DNA from: CADEDV01 sp048498035
GTDB taxonomy: Bacteria > Bacteroidota > Bacteroidia > Chitinophagales > Chitinophagaceae
Assembly (NCBI GenBank): GCA_048498035.1
Contig: JBEHYT010000007.1
Span: 124,001-188,000 of the forward strand
Length of the DNA stretch: 64,000 bases
Direction of reading: 5' to 3'
Part shown: in pieces, positions 1 through 9,377 of the stretch
Layout of the letters: each line of letters begins with the position of its first letter
How positions within the stretch are numbered: the stretch's first letter is position 1
Notes under the pieces: generated by a model
What the model was told of the DNA's origin: nothing
Seen by the model: the letters and a program-made list of their open reading frames with translations, nothing else
The model's database searches: none
Made by a program: the position numbers and the translations under genes

Positions 1-483
1 AAACGCGGAGTGGCCCTCAAGCTGACGCTGATCATCTTTGTACTGGTATTTGTTTCGATACTACTTATCATAGCGAGAGACACCGTATTAAAACCCATCG
101 GTATCCGCAACGCTGCAGTGCTGTGGGTAATCAACACCTTTCGCTGGGTGATCGTTGTATTGCTCTTCCTGGGCACTATTTCAACCATTTACCGGTACGC
201 CCCGGCCGTACAAAAAAAATGGCGATTGATCAACCCCGGCTCCATCCTCGCCACCTTCCTGATGTTGCTGTGTACACTGGGGTTTTCCTGGTATGTAAGC
301 CATTTCGGCCGCTACAATGAGCTGTACGGCTCCATCGGAACGGTGCTGATCCTGATGCTCCTGATCTATTTTAATTCGCTGGTGCTTTTAATTGGTTTTG
401 AATTAAATGTGAGCATTGCTTCGCTGCGCAAAATTGCCGAAGAACGGAACAATATGATCAGCCGTGAGGCAAATACGCCCTGA
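1..483 (+). CDS. YihY/BrkB family inner-membrane protein, C-terminal part
   Basis: The reading frame is open from the first base, so the N-terminus lies outside the window; the visible 160 or so residues are the C-terminal half. They hold four hydrophobic segments and end with the family's typical last helix (YGSIGTVLILMLLIYF, then NSLVLLIGFELN) before a short polar tail. The family (BrkB, formerly misnamed RNase BN) is a six-helix inner-membrane protein of unknown transport role. A GTG at base 10 could be read as a start, but the conserved region continues upstream of it, so it is not used here. The thioredoxin-like gene begins 31 bases after the stop. Confidence 0.85.
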   Translation, partial: KRGVALKLTLIIFVLVFVSILLIIARDTVLKPIGIRNAAVLWVINTFRWVIVVLLFLGTISTIYRYAPAVQKKWRLINPGSILATFLMLLCTLGFSWYVSHFGRYNELYGSIGTVLILMLLIYFNSLVLLIGFELNVSIASLRKIAEERNNMISREANTP

Positions 484-514
484 TTCCCGAAATTTGAATT
501 CTAAATACCTGGCT

Positions 515-1123
515 ATGAAAAAAATTCTCCTGGCATCCATGCCGCTTGTACTGGCTGCGTCCCTGATCTTTCATCCGGCAATTGAACCACTTCCGCTAGG
601 CTCGCCGGTGCCACAGCTGGACCGGAAGATGATGGATATTTCCGGGGCGGAATCATCACTTAAAGATGCATGGAAGAAAAATGGGCTGCTGGTAATGTTT
701 AGCTGTAACACCTGCCCATACGTTATCAAAAATCAGGACCGCACCATTGCGCTGGCAAAATACGCGTTGTCAAAAGACGTAGGCTTTGTAGTACTCAACG
801 CCAATGAAGGTAACCGCTCGGGCTCAGAATCCCTGCAGGCCATGAAGGCCTACGCCGACGCCCAAAAATATGACTGGCCCTACCTGGTAGATACCCATTC
901 CGTAATGGCAGACGCATTTGGCGCTACGCGAACTCCTGAATGCTTCCTGTTTGACAAAAACAATAAACTGGTGTACCATGGCGCTATCGACGATAGCCCG
1001 GCAAACGCTTCTGCTGTAACCCGGAAACATGCAGAAATCGCAATCCGCGAGATGATTGCAGGCCATGAAATAGCAATGAAAGAATCCAGATCGGTCGGCT
1101 GCGGCATCAAACGCCTCGACTAG
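515..1123 (+). CDS. Exported thioredoxin-like (redoxin/AhpC-TSA fold) protein
   Basis: A 202-residue protein. The start at 515 is preferred over an in-frame codon at 464 because it begins a signal peptide (MKKILLASMPLVLAASL) and avoids overlap with the preceding gene. A redoxin-like fold follows, with the sequence FSCNTCPYV (Cys64 and Cys67) at the position of the peroxiredoxin/thioredoxin active site and a cis-Pro region TRTPECFLF near residue 135. Secreted proteins of this type in Bacteroidota are usually annotated thioredoxin family protein; substrate unknown. A periplasmic thiol-disulfide role is inferred from the signal peptide and the CxxC motif. Confidence 0.8.
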   Translation: MKKILLASMPLVLAASLIFHPAIEPLPLGSPVPQLDRKMMDISGAESSLKDAWKKNGLLVMFSCNTCPYVIKNQDRTIALAKYALSKDVGFVVLNANEGNRSGSESLQAMKAYADAQKYDWPYLVDTHSVMADAFGATRTPECFLFDKNNKLVYHGAIDDSPANASAVTRKHAEIAIREMIAGHEIAMKESRSVGCGIKRLD

Positions 1124-1222
1124 CTTTTTCCCAGGCGAAATGGATTTTGGGAATATTTTATGGAATTTGTAACAGCCGGCGTCCTATATTAATATTAGCC
1201 ATTTTACACCAAAATCTTCATT

Positions 1223-1408
1223 ATGAACCGGTATTTCCGCTTTATCCGGCTGGCTGTATTGCTTTTTCTCGGCCTCGCCGGCTACCTCCTGGCCCGAAAT
1301 CTTGCGCATGAGAATATTATTGGCGCTACATTGGCCATCATCAGTATGCTTTCTGCTATTGTTTTCTTTTTTCTCCTGCACCGGACAAAGGATCAGCAGA
1401 CGGGCTGA
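1223..1408 (+). CDS. Small two-helix membrane protein, function unknown
   Basis: Sixty-one residues with two hydrophobic stretches (about 7-24 and 33-51) and a short basic-polar tail. I recognise no family. The 3' end overlaps the convergent TlpA-like gene by 53 bases, which weakens the call, but the amphipathic start (MNRYFRFIRL) and two clean membrane segments look real. No further domain is visible. Confidence 0.45.
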   Translation: MNRYFRFIRLAVLLFLGLAGYLLARNLAHENIIGATLAIISMLSAIVFFFLLHRTKDQQTG

Positions 1409-1898
1409 TTTCCGGGTGTAGCATTCGCTCCAGCGCCGCTTTAAATAAGTCCTCAGGCAATTGCTGTTCGTAAAAACGGCGGTAACCCGTTTTGTTATCA
1501 ATAAACAGCGAAGCAGGAATAGAACCCGTCCAGGAACTGTCTATACGCGGACAAAAATAATCGGCATTGGTCTCATCCAGCCAAACAAGCGGTACATCCC
1601 ATTGCCGCTTTGCGGCAAAATTCCGGATGTGATCAGGATATGCATCTTCCAGGTCCAGGCTCACTAGTAAAAGTTGTACACTATCAGCCCGATGATTTTT
1701 TACCTCGCGTACAAAATAAGGCAGCTCTTCAATACAAGGCTGGCAAAAGGTTGCCCAAAAATTAACGATCAAAGGCGTTTTACTTTCCCGGATGATTTGT
1801 TCAAGCGCTGTCAGCTTTACCCGTTGCACAGGTTGCCCGTTTACGACAGTTGTCGCCACAAAAAGTGACAGGATGATCATCGCCGTTTTCATATTCAT
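1356..1898 (-). CDS. TlpA-like thiol:disulfide oxidoreductase, exported
   Basis: A 180-residue protein with an N-terminal signal peptide ending near VVNGQ, then a thioredoxin domain with the motif WATFCQPC (Cys52, Cys55). This is the TlpA/ResA layout: periplasmic, reducing disulfides, often in cytochrome c maturation or oxidative stress. The start at 1898 overlaps the stop of the upstream methyltransferase gene as ATGA, so the two are probably translationally coupled; a second Met two residues later is an alternative start. The C-terminal 30 residues are polar and not conserved in the family. The specific substrate cannot be told. Confidence 0.85.
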   Translation of the reverse strand: MNMKTAMIILSLFVATTVVNGQPVQRVKLTALEQIIRESKTPLIVNFWATFCQPCIEELPYFVREVKNHRADSVQLLLVSLDLEDAYPDHIRNFAAKRQWDVPLVWLDETNADYFCPRIDSSWTGSIPASLFIDNKTGYRRFYEQQLPEDLFKAALERMLHPEISPSADPLSGAGEKRKQ

Positions 1899-2497
1899 TC
1901 ATTTGACTCGTTGTCCTGCATAAGGCTCCAGGCGGCCAGCAATTCTTTTTTCATGACGTGGTCCATGTCGTTACGGTTGTAATGCCCTGCCCTTTCTTTT
2001 TGCCGCAATCCTTCGTACAACGAAACAGCGCAGGCTACACTGATATTCAGTGACCGGATAATACCTACCTGGGGAATCAGGAAATTGCCATCAGCAAGCG
2101 CACGGGCTTCATCGCTCACACCACTGTGTTCATTGCCAAAGATCAATGCGGTAGGTAGTGTAAGATCCATTTCATACAGACTTACTGAATCACTGGCAAG
2201 ATGGGTGGTGAATATGCTGGAATAACGCTGCCGCAATGCGGCGAAGCATTCATCCGTATTTTCAAACTGGTGAACGGTGAGCCATTTTGCAGCGCTGGAT
2301 GAACTTTTAGCACCCCATTTCTTGTGCCGTGGGATCTTTGTATTCAACACATACACTTCCTGTACGCCCACCGCATCACAGGTGCGCATTACCGCCGAGA
2401 TATTATGCGGATCAAATACATTTTCCAGCACCACGGTCAGATCAGGCTGCCGCTTGCTTAAAACCGTTGTTAATTTAGATGTTCTTTCTGGAGTCAT
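1895..2497 (-). CDS. trmH: TrmH/SpoU-family RNA 2'-O-methyltransferase
   Basis: A 200-residue SPOUT-class methyltransferase. The three family motifs are visible: motif 1 around residues 25-38 (ENVFDPHNISAVMR), motif 2 near 118-128 (LIFGNEHSGVSDE) and motif 3 near 149-160 (SLNISVACAVSLYEG), the knot that binds S-adenosylmethionine. Closest in layout to tRNA (guanosine-18-2'-O)-methyltransferase; the position modified cannot be decided from sequence alone, since rRNA-modifying SpoU relatives look similar. First gene of a two-gene minus-strand unit with the TlpA-like gene. Confidence 0.85.
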   Translation of the reverse strand: MTPERTSKLTTVLSKRQPDLTVVLENVFDPHNISAVMRTCDAVGVQEVYVLNTKIPRHKKWGAKSSSSAAKWLTVHQFENTDECFAALRQRYSSIFTTHLASDSVSLYEMDLTLPTALIFGNEHSGVSDEARALADGNFLIPQVGIIRSLNISVACAVSLYEGLRQKERAGHYNRNDMDHVMKKELLAAWSLMQDNESNE

Positions 2498-2525
2498 ACC
2501 TTCTTATCATTGATCAAACAGCGAC

Positions 2526-2557
2526 AAACAGGTGCAGGCTTTGATTTACACCTGTTT
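2526..2557. promoter_or_regulatory. 9-bp inverted repeat ahead of the pyrimidine operon
   Basis: AAACAGGTG (2526-2534) and CACCTGTTT (2549-2557) form a perfect 9-bp inverted repeat with a 14-base spacer in the divergent intergenic region between trmH (minus) and mmsA (plus). It could be an operator or a hairpin. No gene ends here, so a terminator role is unlikely on the plus strand. Confidence 0.4.
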
Positions 2558-2666
2558 TACCACTGTAAACGTTTAGACAAAACTATCGTAAAAATTTTCT
2601 CCGGTAATTAAATTGTTTATATTTATAGATGGCGAAATAATTGCCAGTTTGCTTCAATAACTCTAT

Positions 2667-4124
2667 ATGAAATATCCCGCTATCCGGAATTATATCGATG
2701 GCCAGTTTGTTACAACCAGTTCTGAAAAAACGATGGATGTAATTTCTCCGTTAGATGGCACGTTACTATCTACGGTTCCCATGTCTTCTGCCCAGGATCT
2801 TGACACGGCCGTAAAAGCCGCACAGGCGGCCTTCCCCGCCTGGAGCAAAACGCCCATTAAGGAAAGAGTACAGGTTTTTTTCCGTTATAAATACCTGCTG
2901 GAACAACACCTGGACGAGTTGGCGAAACTCTGCAGCGAGGAAAATGGAAAAACCTATGGCGAATCCGTTGCAGAAATTGAAAAATGTATCGAACTCACCG
3001 AATTTGCCACTTCCCTCCCCCAACTGGTAACGGGCGAAATACTCGAAGTAAGCAAGGGAGTGGAATGTCGTACGGAACATGTCCCCCTGGGCGTTGTTGC
3101 GAGCATCGTTCCGTTTAATTTCCCGGCCATGGTGCCCAACTGGACCATTCCGAATGCAATCGCCCTCGGCAATTGTATGATCATAAAGCCTTCTGAAAAA
3201 GTGCCGCTGAGTTGCGGACGGCTTGCAGAGCTCCTGCAAGAGGCCGGTTTGCCCAAAGGTGTTTTCAACATTGTGCACGGAGACGTAGAAATTGTAGAGG
3301 CGATCTGTGATCACCCGAAAATTGAAGCCGTATCTTTTGTGGGCAGCACGCGCGTAGCCAGGTTGGTATACCAACGGGCCACCTCCCATTACAAACGCTG
3401 CCTGGCCCTGGGCGGCGCTAAAAATCACCTGATGGTGCTGCCGGATGCAAAACCGGATATGACAGCTCAAAATGTGGCCGCCAGCATGAGCGGCTGCGCC
3501 GGGCAACGCTGCATGGCAGCCAGCGCCATGGTGGGTGTAGGCAATGTAGACCACATCATTGAAAAAATATGTGATGAAGCCCGCAAGATTATCCCCGGCG
3601 AAAACCTGGGTGCAGTAATCAGCAGGGAATCAAAAGAACGTATTGAAAAATATATCACGGAGGCTGAAAAACAGGGCGCTAAGATCCTGGTAGACGGTCG
3701 TAACGCCACCGTAAAAGGAAAAGAAAAAGGAACTTATGTAGGGCCTACCGTTATTGATTATGTAAAGCCTGATATGGCCGTTGCAAAAGAAGAGATATTC
3801 GGGCCAGTGATCAGCATCATGCGCACCAACACACTGGATGAAGCGCTTGCAATTGAAAATGCCAACCCATACGGAAATGCCGCATCCGTTTTTACACAAA
3901 ATGGCGGCCTCGCGCGCTACGTGATTGAAAAAGCCAGCGCCGGCATGGTGGGTGTTAATGTAGGCGTGCCTGTGCCCCGTGAACCATTCTCTTTTGGAGG
4001 TTGGAATGAAAGTAAATTTGGCGTAGGTGATATCACCGGCAAAAGCTCGATCGAATTCTGGACACGCCTGAAAAAATCAACCACAAAATGGAACCCCGAA
4101 GCCGGTATCAACTGGATGAGCTAA
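2667..4124 (+). CDS. mmsA: CoA-acylating (methyl)malonate-semialdehyde dehydrogenase
   Basis: A 485-residue aldehyde dehydrogenase of the MMSDH subfamily, which converts malonate or methylmalonate semialdehyde with NAD and CoA to acetyl- or propionyl-CoA. The catalytic cysteine is Cys282 in AGQRCMA. The GGAKNH sequence near 249-254 carries Asn where ordinary aldehyde dehydrogenases have the general-base Glu, diagnostic of the CoA-acylating subfamily. Other family marks are PFNFPAM (149-155) and IIKPSEKVP. It is the first of seven plus-strand genes; the neighbours make it the last step of uracil and thymine breakdown rather than of valine or inositol catabolism, though those substrates are not excluded. 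A gap of 26 bases separates it from the aminotransferase. Confidence 0.93.
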   Translation: MKYPAIRNYIDGQFVTTSSEKTMDVISPLDGTLLSTVPMSSAQDLDTAVKAAQAAFPAWSKTPIKERVQVFFRYKYLLEQHLDELAKLCSEENGKTYGESVAEIEKCIELTEFATSLPQLVTGEILEVSKGVECRTEHVPLGVVASIVPFNFPAMVPNWTIPNAIALGNCMIIKPSEKVPLSCGRLAELLQEAGLPKGVFNIVHGDVEIVEAICDHPKIEAVSFVGSTRVARLVYQRATSHYKRCLALGGAKNHLMVLPDAKPDMTAQNVAASMSGCAGQRCMAASAMVGVGNVDHIIEKICDEARKIIPGENLGAVISRESKERIEKYITEAEKQGAKILVDGRNATVKGKEKGTYVGPTVIDYVKPDMAVAKEEIFGPVISIMRTNTLDEALAIENANPYGNAASVFTQNGGLARYVIEKASAGMVGVNVGVPVPREPFSFGGWNESKFGVGDITGKSSIEFWTRLKKSTTKWNPEAGINWMS

Positions 4125-4150
4125 TCTTTTTATCCAAATCAAGATGAAAT

Positions 4151-5497
4151 ATGGAAACATCAACCGCTAGTCTTACGCAGGAAATTATACAGGACAACCT
4201 TGAACACACGTTATTTTCCTGGAGTAAACAAAAAGGCATTAACCCCATTGCCGTTAAATATGCAGAAGGCGTATATCTCTACGACTACGACGGAAAACGA
4301 TATATCGATTTTTCGTCGGGGTTGATGAACGTAAATATTGGCCACGGCAACCAGCGTGTAACAGATGCCGTAGTACGGCAAATGCAGGAAGTGGCTTATG
4401 TAACGCCGAGTTGCGTTACCGCTGTTCGCGGTGAATTGGGCAAAAAGCTCGCTTCTATTTGCCCCGGCGATCTTAATAAAGCATTTTTTACGCTATGCGG
4501 AGCTACCTCTATTGAAAATGCCATTAAACTTGCACGACTGTACACCGGTCGCCATAAAATATTAACGCGCTATCAATCTTATCATGGCGCCACTTATGGC
4601 ACTTTATCTGCCGGTGGTGATCCCCGCAAACTTCCTGCAGATGCACAACAGGCGCCCAACTTTGTACACTTTGATCTTCCCTATGCTTACCGCTGGGATT
4701 ATGGTGATGACACATTGCTGAAAGAAGCTGTTGCATCGCTGGAGCGACTGATTGCTTATGAAGGACCAGGCAACATTGCCGCCATTATGCTGGAAGGTGA
4801 ATCAGGCTCATCCGGTTGCCTTAAATACCCGGGAGGTTACCTGAAAGCTGTACGCAATATTTGTGATAAAAATGGTATCCTGTTGATTACAGACGAAGTG
4901 ATGAGCGGGTTTGGCCGCACCGGCAAATGGTTTGGATTTGAAAATCACGGCATTATTCCTGATATGATCGCGATGGCCAAAGGACTTACCTCAGGCTATA
5001 TTCCATTCGGATGCCTGATGGTGTCTGATCGCATTGCTGCAAAATATGACGATGCAATGCTGCCGCTCGGGCTTACCTATTCTGCACACCCGGTGGGTTG
5101 CGCTGCAGCCCTGGAAACGCTGAAAATATATGAAGACGAAAACCTGATTGCCAATGCAGCCGAGATGGGCAACTATATTGAACAGCAGGTAGAGAAGATG
5201 AAAGAAAAACATCCAAGCATCGGCGATTTTAGAAATACCGGGCTGCTTGGCTGTATCGAACTGGTTAAAGACAGGAACACAAAAGAACCGATCGCGCCCT
5301 TCAATGCAAAACCGGATGAAATGACGGTAATGAATAAAGTGGCAGCAAAGATCCGCGAATTAGGTATGTACACATTTGTACGCTGGAGTTATATATTCAT
5401 CGCGCCACCGCTTTGTGTTACCAAAGAGCAGGTAGATGAAGGACTTCAGATCATCTCGGAAGCCATCCGCATTGCAGATGCTTCCACTACGGCTTGA
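4151..5497 (+). CDS. Class III aminotransferase, probably beta-alanine:pyruvate type
   Basis: A 448-residue PLP-dependent omega-aminotransferase. The PLP-binding Lys277 sits in MAKGLTSGY, the pyridine-nitrogen Asp248 in ITDEVMSGFGRTG, and the phosphate-binding CGATSIENAIKLAR is near 116-129. The fold family also includes GABA, ornithine and adenosylmethionine aminotransferases. Its place between semialdehyde dehydrogenase and pyrimidine genes predicts beta-alanine (and 3-aminoisobutyrate) as amino donor, giving malonate (or methylmalonate) semialdehyde. The amino acceptor, pyruvate or 2-oxoglutarate, cannot be read from the sequence. Confidence 0.9.
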   Translation: METSTASLTQEIIQDNLEHTLFSWSKQKGINPIAVKYAEGVYLYDYDGKRYIDFSSGLMNVNIGHGNQRVTDAVVRQMQEVAYVTPSCVTAVRGELGKKLASICPGDLNKAFFTLCGATSIENAIKLARLYTGRHKILTRYQSYHGATYGTLSAGGDPRKLPADAQQAPNFVHFDLPYAYRWDYGDDTLLKEAVASLERLIAYEGPGNIAAIMLEGESGSSGCLKYPGGYLKAVRNICDKNGILLITDEVMSGFGRTGKWFGFENHGIIPDMIAMAKGLTSGYIPFGCLMVSDRIAAKYDDAMLPLGLTYSAHPVGCAAALETLKIYEDENLIANAAEMGNYIEQQVEKMKEKHPSIGDFRNTGLLGCIELVKDRNTKEPIAPFNAKPDEMTVMNKVAAKIRELGMYTFVRWSYIFIAPPLCVTKEQVDEGLQIISEAIRIADASTTA

Positions 5498-5514
5498 TAA
5501 ATCAAACTCGTTGC

Positions 5515-6957
5515 ATGCAGGAACCTATCAGTAATGACCAGTCGTTGATCAACGACGACCTCGCCCCCATTCCTGAAAATAAACGGACCTGGGGCACCTG
5601 GAACTACGCCGCGCTGTGGATCAGTATGAGCCTCTGCATTCCTACGTACATGCTGGCCAGTTCCCTTATCAAAGGTGGCATGAACTGGTGGCAGGCGATC
5701 CTCACTATTTTTCTTGCCAACACCATCGTGCTGGTGCCTATGATCCTCAATGGCCGTGCCGGTGCCCGCTACGGCATCCCATTCCCCGTGCTGGTGCGTT
5801 CCAGTTTCGGAACAAGAGGAGCAAACATCCCGGCAGTGCTACGCGCTATTGTTGCATGTGGTTGGTTTGGCATACAGGCATGGATTGGTGGCGCATCACT
5901 TTACAACATTTTCCGCGCCTGGATGCCAGACCTGCCCGCAATCAACCTGACGGCTCTTTTTCCCGGCACGGGACCAATGCTTTGTTTCCTTGCTTTCTGG
6001 CTGCTGAATATGCTGGTAGTGTACCTGGGCGTAGAAAGCATCCGCAAACTGCTGGTATTTAAAGCCATCTTTTTACCGGTTGCTGCACTCGCTTTACTTG
6101 CATGGGCCATCCGTGCAGCACATGGCCTGGGTCCCATTCTTGAACAACCCGCACAACTCACCGGCGGCGCATTCTGGAAATTTTTCTTTCCCGCCCTGAC
6201 CGGCATGGTTGGCTTCTGGGCTACCCTTTCACTAAACATTCCAGACTTCACCCGCTACGCAAAATCACAACGCGCACAGATCCGCGGACAAATTATCGGC
6301 CTTCCCCCGTCCATGACCCTCTTCGCATTCATCGGCGTAGTCGTTACCTCTGCTACCACCCTTATTTACAATAGCACAGAATGGGACATTGTAGCACTTG
6401 CCGGTAAGTTTGAAAATAAGATCATGATCACATTGGCCATGATCGGCATTATTATCTCCACTCTCGCCACCAATATCGCGGCCAATATTGTAAGTCCTGC
6501 CAATGATTTTTCCAATCTCTGGCCTTCAAAGATCAGTTTCAAAACCGGCGGCTATATCACCGGTATTATCGGCATTCTTATTTTTCCATGGAAACTCGTT
6601 GCAGATCCTGCCGGGTATATTTTCGTGTGGCTTGTGGGTTATTCCAGTCTGCTGGGACCGATTGGTGGAATTATGATCGCAGACTATTTCTTTATCCGGC
6701 GTCAACGGCTGCAGGTTCCGGATCTTTATAACAAACTTGGAAGATACCGTTATCAAAAAGGCTTTAACCTGCGTGCAATGGTTGCACTCCTGGCCGGCAT
6801 CCTCCCCAATATCCCCGGCTTCCTCGTTACCGCCGGTATGGCAGATCGCAATAGTTTTCCTGCATGGCTGATTCATAGTTATGATTATGCCTGGTTTACC
6901 GGCTTTTTTATCAGCGGAATTGTTTATCTCCTCTTTATGAAACCTGAAAAACACTAA
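5515..6957 (+). CDS. NCS1-family nucleobase:cation symporter, likely uracil/thymine permease
   Basis: A protein of about 480 residues with roughly twelve hydrophobic segments and NCS1 signatures: NKRTWGTWNYAALWISM at the first helix, GARYGIPFPVLVRSSFG and NIPDFTRYAKSQ near residue 245. The family imports uracil, allantoin, hydantoins or cytosine with Na+ or H+. The ATG at 5515 is preferred; a TTG at 5494 would overlap the aminotransferase stop and cannot be excluded. The dihydropyrimidinase gene starts three bases after the stop, so transport and degradation are tightly coupled and the pyrimidine base is the expected cargo. Confidence 0.9.
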   Translation: MQEPISNDQSLINDDLAPIPENKRTWGTWNYAALWISMSLCIPTYMLASSLIKGGMNWWQAILTIFLANTIVLVPMILNGRAGARYGIPFPVLVRSSFGTRGANIPAVLRAIVACGWFGIQAWIGGASLYNIFRAWMPDLPAINLTALFPGTGPMLCFLAFWLLNMLVVYLGVESIRKLLVFKAIFLPVAALALLAWAIRAAHGLGPILEQPAQLTGGAFWKFFFPALTGMVGFWATLSLNIPDFTRYAKSQRAQIRGQIIGLPPSMTLFAFIGVVVTSATTLIYNSTEWDIVALAGKFENKIMITLAMIGIIISTLATNIAANIVSPANDFSNLWPSKISFKTGGYITGIIGILIFPWKLVADPAGYIFVWLVGYSSLLGPIGGIMIADYFFIRRQRLQVPDLYNKLGRYRYQKGFNLRAMVALLAGILPNIPGFLVTAGMADRNSFPAWLIHSYDYAWFTGFFISGIVYLLFMKPEKH

Positions 6958-6960
6958 CCT

Positions 6961-8340
6961 ATGTCGATACTGATCAAAAATGGAAGAATAGTAACTGCCA
7001 GCGACGATTACATTGCCGATGTGCTTATTGAAGGTGAAATTGTAAAAGCGATTGGCCGTAGCCTGGAAGTGGACGCAGATAAAGTAATTGACGCTTCCGG
7101 CAAGCTGGTACTGCCCGGTGGTATTGATCCGCACGTACACCTTGACATGCCTTTTATGGGCACATTTTCCAGTGACAGCTACGAAACAGGTACCCGCGCC
7201 GCCCTGTACGGCGGTACCACGATGGTTATTGATTTCATCCTGCAAAAACAGGGACACACATTGCGCGAAGCGCTGGAAGAATGGCGCGGCAGGTCAGACG
7301 GCAATTGCTACGGCGACTATAGCTTTCACATGGCCGTCACCGATTTCAATGAACGAACAAAACCTGAAATTGCAGAAATGGTGGCAGAAGGTATCGTCTC
7401 CTTCAAAACATTTATGGCTTACAAAGGCGCATTAATGATCGACGATCGGCAGATGATTGGATTGATGGAAGAAGTAAAAAAATGCGGCGGACTGATCAAT
7501 GTACACGCCACCAATGGCGATATGATCGATTACCTCGTGGCCAAATTTAAGGCCGAAGGCAAACGTGCACCGCTCTATCACTACCTTTCACAACCGGAGA
7601 TTACCGAAGCTGAAGCCAGCGAACGGTTTACCGACATGGCCTATTACACCGGCTGCCCGGGATACATTGTACACATGACCTGTGAAGGCGCACTCAATGC
7701 AGTTCGCCACGCTACACGCCGCAATCAAAAAATGTTCGTGGAAACCTGTATCCAGTACCTGGTGCTGGACGCATCACTATATGAAAAAGATTTTGAAGGC
7801 GCGAAATGGGTGATGAGTCCTCCCCTCCGCGAACGAAAAGACCAGGAAGCGCTCTGGGCCGGCATCAACCAGGGACTTGTACAGGTAGTAGCCACCGATC
7901 ATTGCCCTTTCAAATGGGAACAAAAGTTGCTGGGCAAAGATGATTTTTCAAAAATCCCCAATGGCCACCCGGCTATTGAAAACCGCATGGAACTATTGTA
8001 CAGTGAAGGGGTTGATAAAGGTCGCATTACCGTAAACAAATTTGTGGAAGTGGCATGCACCAATCCTGCAAAGATATTCGGAATGTTTCCCAGGAAAGGA
8101 ACGATTGCCGTGGGCAGCGATGCCGATATCGTGATCTTTCATCCCAATGAAAAACATGTTCTTTCAGCAGATACGCACCACATGAACGTTGACTACTCAG
8201 GATACGAAGGATGGGAACTTACCGGTAAAGTGAAAACCGTATTGCTGCGCGGACAAATTGCCATTGAAGATGGCGAATGCAGGATCGATAAAGGATATGG
8301 CCAATTTATTAAACGAAACAAAGTAGCCCAGATCATCTGA
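6961..8340 (+). CDS. hydA: Dihydropyrimidinase
   Basis: A 459-residue cyclic amidohydrolase that opens 5,6-dihydrouracil or dihydrothymine to the N-carbamoyl-beta-amino acid. All binuclear-zinc ligands are present: His58 and His60 in DPHVHLDMPF, the carboxylated Lys149 in SFKTFMAYKG, His182 (NVHATN), His238 (IVHMTC) and Asp313 (VATDHCPF). The length matches the family. Allantoinase and D-hydantoinase are close relatives, but the company of PreT/PreA and a ureidopropionase decides for dihydropyrimidinase. Confidence 0.93.
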   Translation: MSILIKNGRIVTASDDYIADVLIEGEIVKAIGRSLEVDADKVIDASGKLVLPGGIDPHVHLDMPFMGTFSSDSYETGTRAALYGGTTMVIDFILQKQGHTLREALEEWRGRSDGNCYGDYSFHMAVTDFNERTKPEIAEMVAEGIVSFKTFMAYKGALMIDDRQMIGLMEEVKKCGGLINVHATNGDMIDYLVAKFKAEGKRAPLYHYLSQPEITEAEASERFTDMAYYTGCPGYIVHMTCEGALNAVRHATRRNQKMFVETCIQYLVLDASLYEKDFEGAKWVMSPPLRERKDQEALWAGINQGLVQVVATDHCPFKWEQKLLGKDDFSKIPNGHPAIENRMELLYSEGVDKGRITVNKFVEVACTNPAKIFGMFPRKGTIAVGSDADIVIFHPNEKHVLSADTHHMNVDYSGYEGWELTGKVKTVLLRGQIAIEDGECRIDKGYGQFIKRNKVAQII

Positions 8341-8487
8341 TAAATCTTTCAAAAAAACCCTTTGTAAGCAAACCAATTCCTTTGTTTATTTAGGTTTATT
8401 CCTTAATTTTTACGTTTGGCGCTGCCGAAACTGTCCATGGCAGTTTCTATTTATTATTTGTTCACTACTATTTTAATTCTATTGTTT

Positions 8488-9354
8488 ATGCCGCGAATCG
8501 TTAAATCTGGTTTGATCCAAATGAGTCTTCCCAAAACCGAAGGAGAAGGTTCTATTGAAGAGATCAAGGAAGCCATGGTACAAAAACATATCCCGCTGAT
8601 TGAAGAAGCGGGCCGTAAAGGCGTTCAGATCCTTTGCTTCCAGGAAATTTTCAATACGCCTTATTTCTGCCCGGGGCAGGATAAAGCATGGTATGAGAGC
8701 GCAGAAACAGTGCCCGGACCTACCATTGAACGGATGCAGGAATATGCCAAAAAATATAACATGGTAATGATTGTGCCTGTTTATGAAAAAGAACAGGCCG
8801 GTGTATTATACAACACCGCTGCAGTCATTGATGCAGACGGCAGCTACCTCGGTAAATACCGCAAAAATCACATCCCGCACACGTCAGGATTCTGGGAGAA
8901 ATTCTTCTTCAAACCCGGCAACCTGGGCTATCCCGTATTTGAAACCCGGTATGCCAAAGTAGGCGTCTACATTTGCTACGATCGTCACTTCCCCGACGGA
9001 GCGAGGATACTCGGTTTGAATGGCGCAGAGATCGTGTATAACCCGTCTGCCACCGTTGCAGGTTTGTCTCAATACCTCTGGAAACTGGAACAACCTGCCC
9101 ATGCTGCGGCCAATGGTTATTTTATGGGATGCATTAACCGCGTAGGCCAGGAAAAACCCTGGAACCTCGGCAAATTCTATGGCAGCTCCTATTTTGTAGA
9201 TCCACGCGGACAAATATTCGCGCAGGCCAGTGAAGATAATGATGAACTGCTGGTAGCTGAATTTGACCTGGATATGATTGAACAGGTTCGAAGCGTATGG
9301 CAGTTTTTCCGCGACCGGCGACCCGAAACATACGGAAAACTGGTTGAACTCTGA
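8488..9354 (+). CDS. Beta-ureidopropionase (nitrilase superfamily)
   Basis: A 288-residue carbon-nitrogen hydrolase that releases CO2 and ammonia from N-carbamoyl-beta-alanine. The Glu-Lys-Cys triad is Glu53 (CFQEIF), Lys126 (KYRKNHIPH) and Cys163 (YICYDRHFPDGAR). The start at 8488 gives MPRIVKSGLIQM, where conserved homologues begin. An in-frame TTG at 8416 and ATG at 8437 would add a hydrophobic 17-24 residue extension that the cytosolic family lacks, and are judged untranslated leader. The 147-base gap before this start is the largest in the operon and may hold an internal promoter. Confidence 0.88.
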   Translation: MPRIVKSGLIQMSLPKTEGEGSIEEIKEAMVQKHIPLIEEAGRKGVQILCFQEIFNTPYFCPGQDKAWYESAETVPGPTIERMQEYAKKYNMVMIVPVYEKEQAGVLYNTAAVIDADGSYLGKYRKNHIPHTSGFWEKFFFKPGNLGYPVFETRYAKVGVYICYDRHFPDGARILGLNGAEIVYNPSATVAGLSQYLWKLEQPAHAAANGYFMGCINRVGQEKPWNLGKFYGSSYFVDPRGQIFAQASEDNDELLVAEFDLDMIEQVRSVWQFFRDRRPETYGKLVEL

Positions 9355-9377
9355 TTCTACAAGTAATACCCAATCAC

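Noticed and set aside
2766..3554. A 262-residue open frame on the minus strand
   Set aside because: It lies wholly antisense to mmsA, whose catalytic residues are intact; the product has no recognisable domain and is rich in His, Phe and Gly as expected for an antisense shadow.
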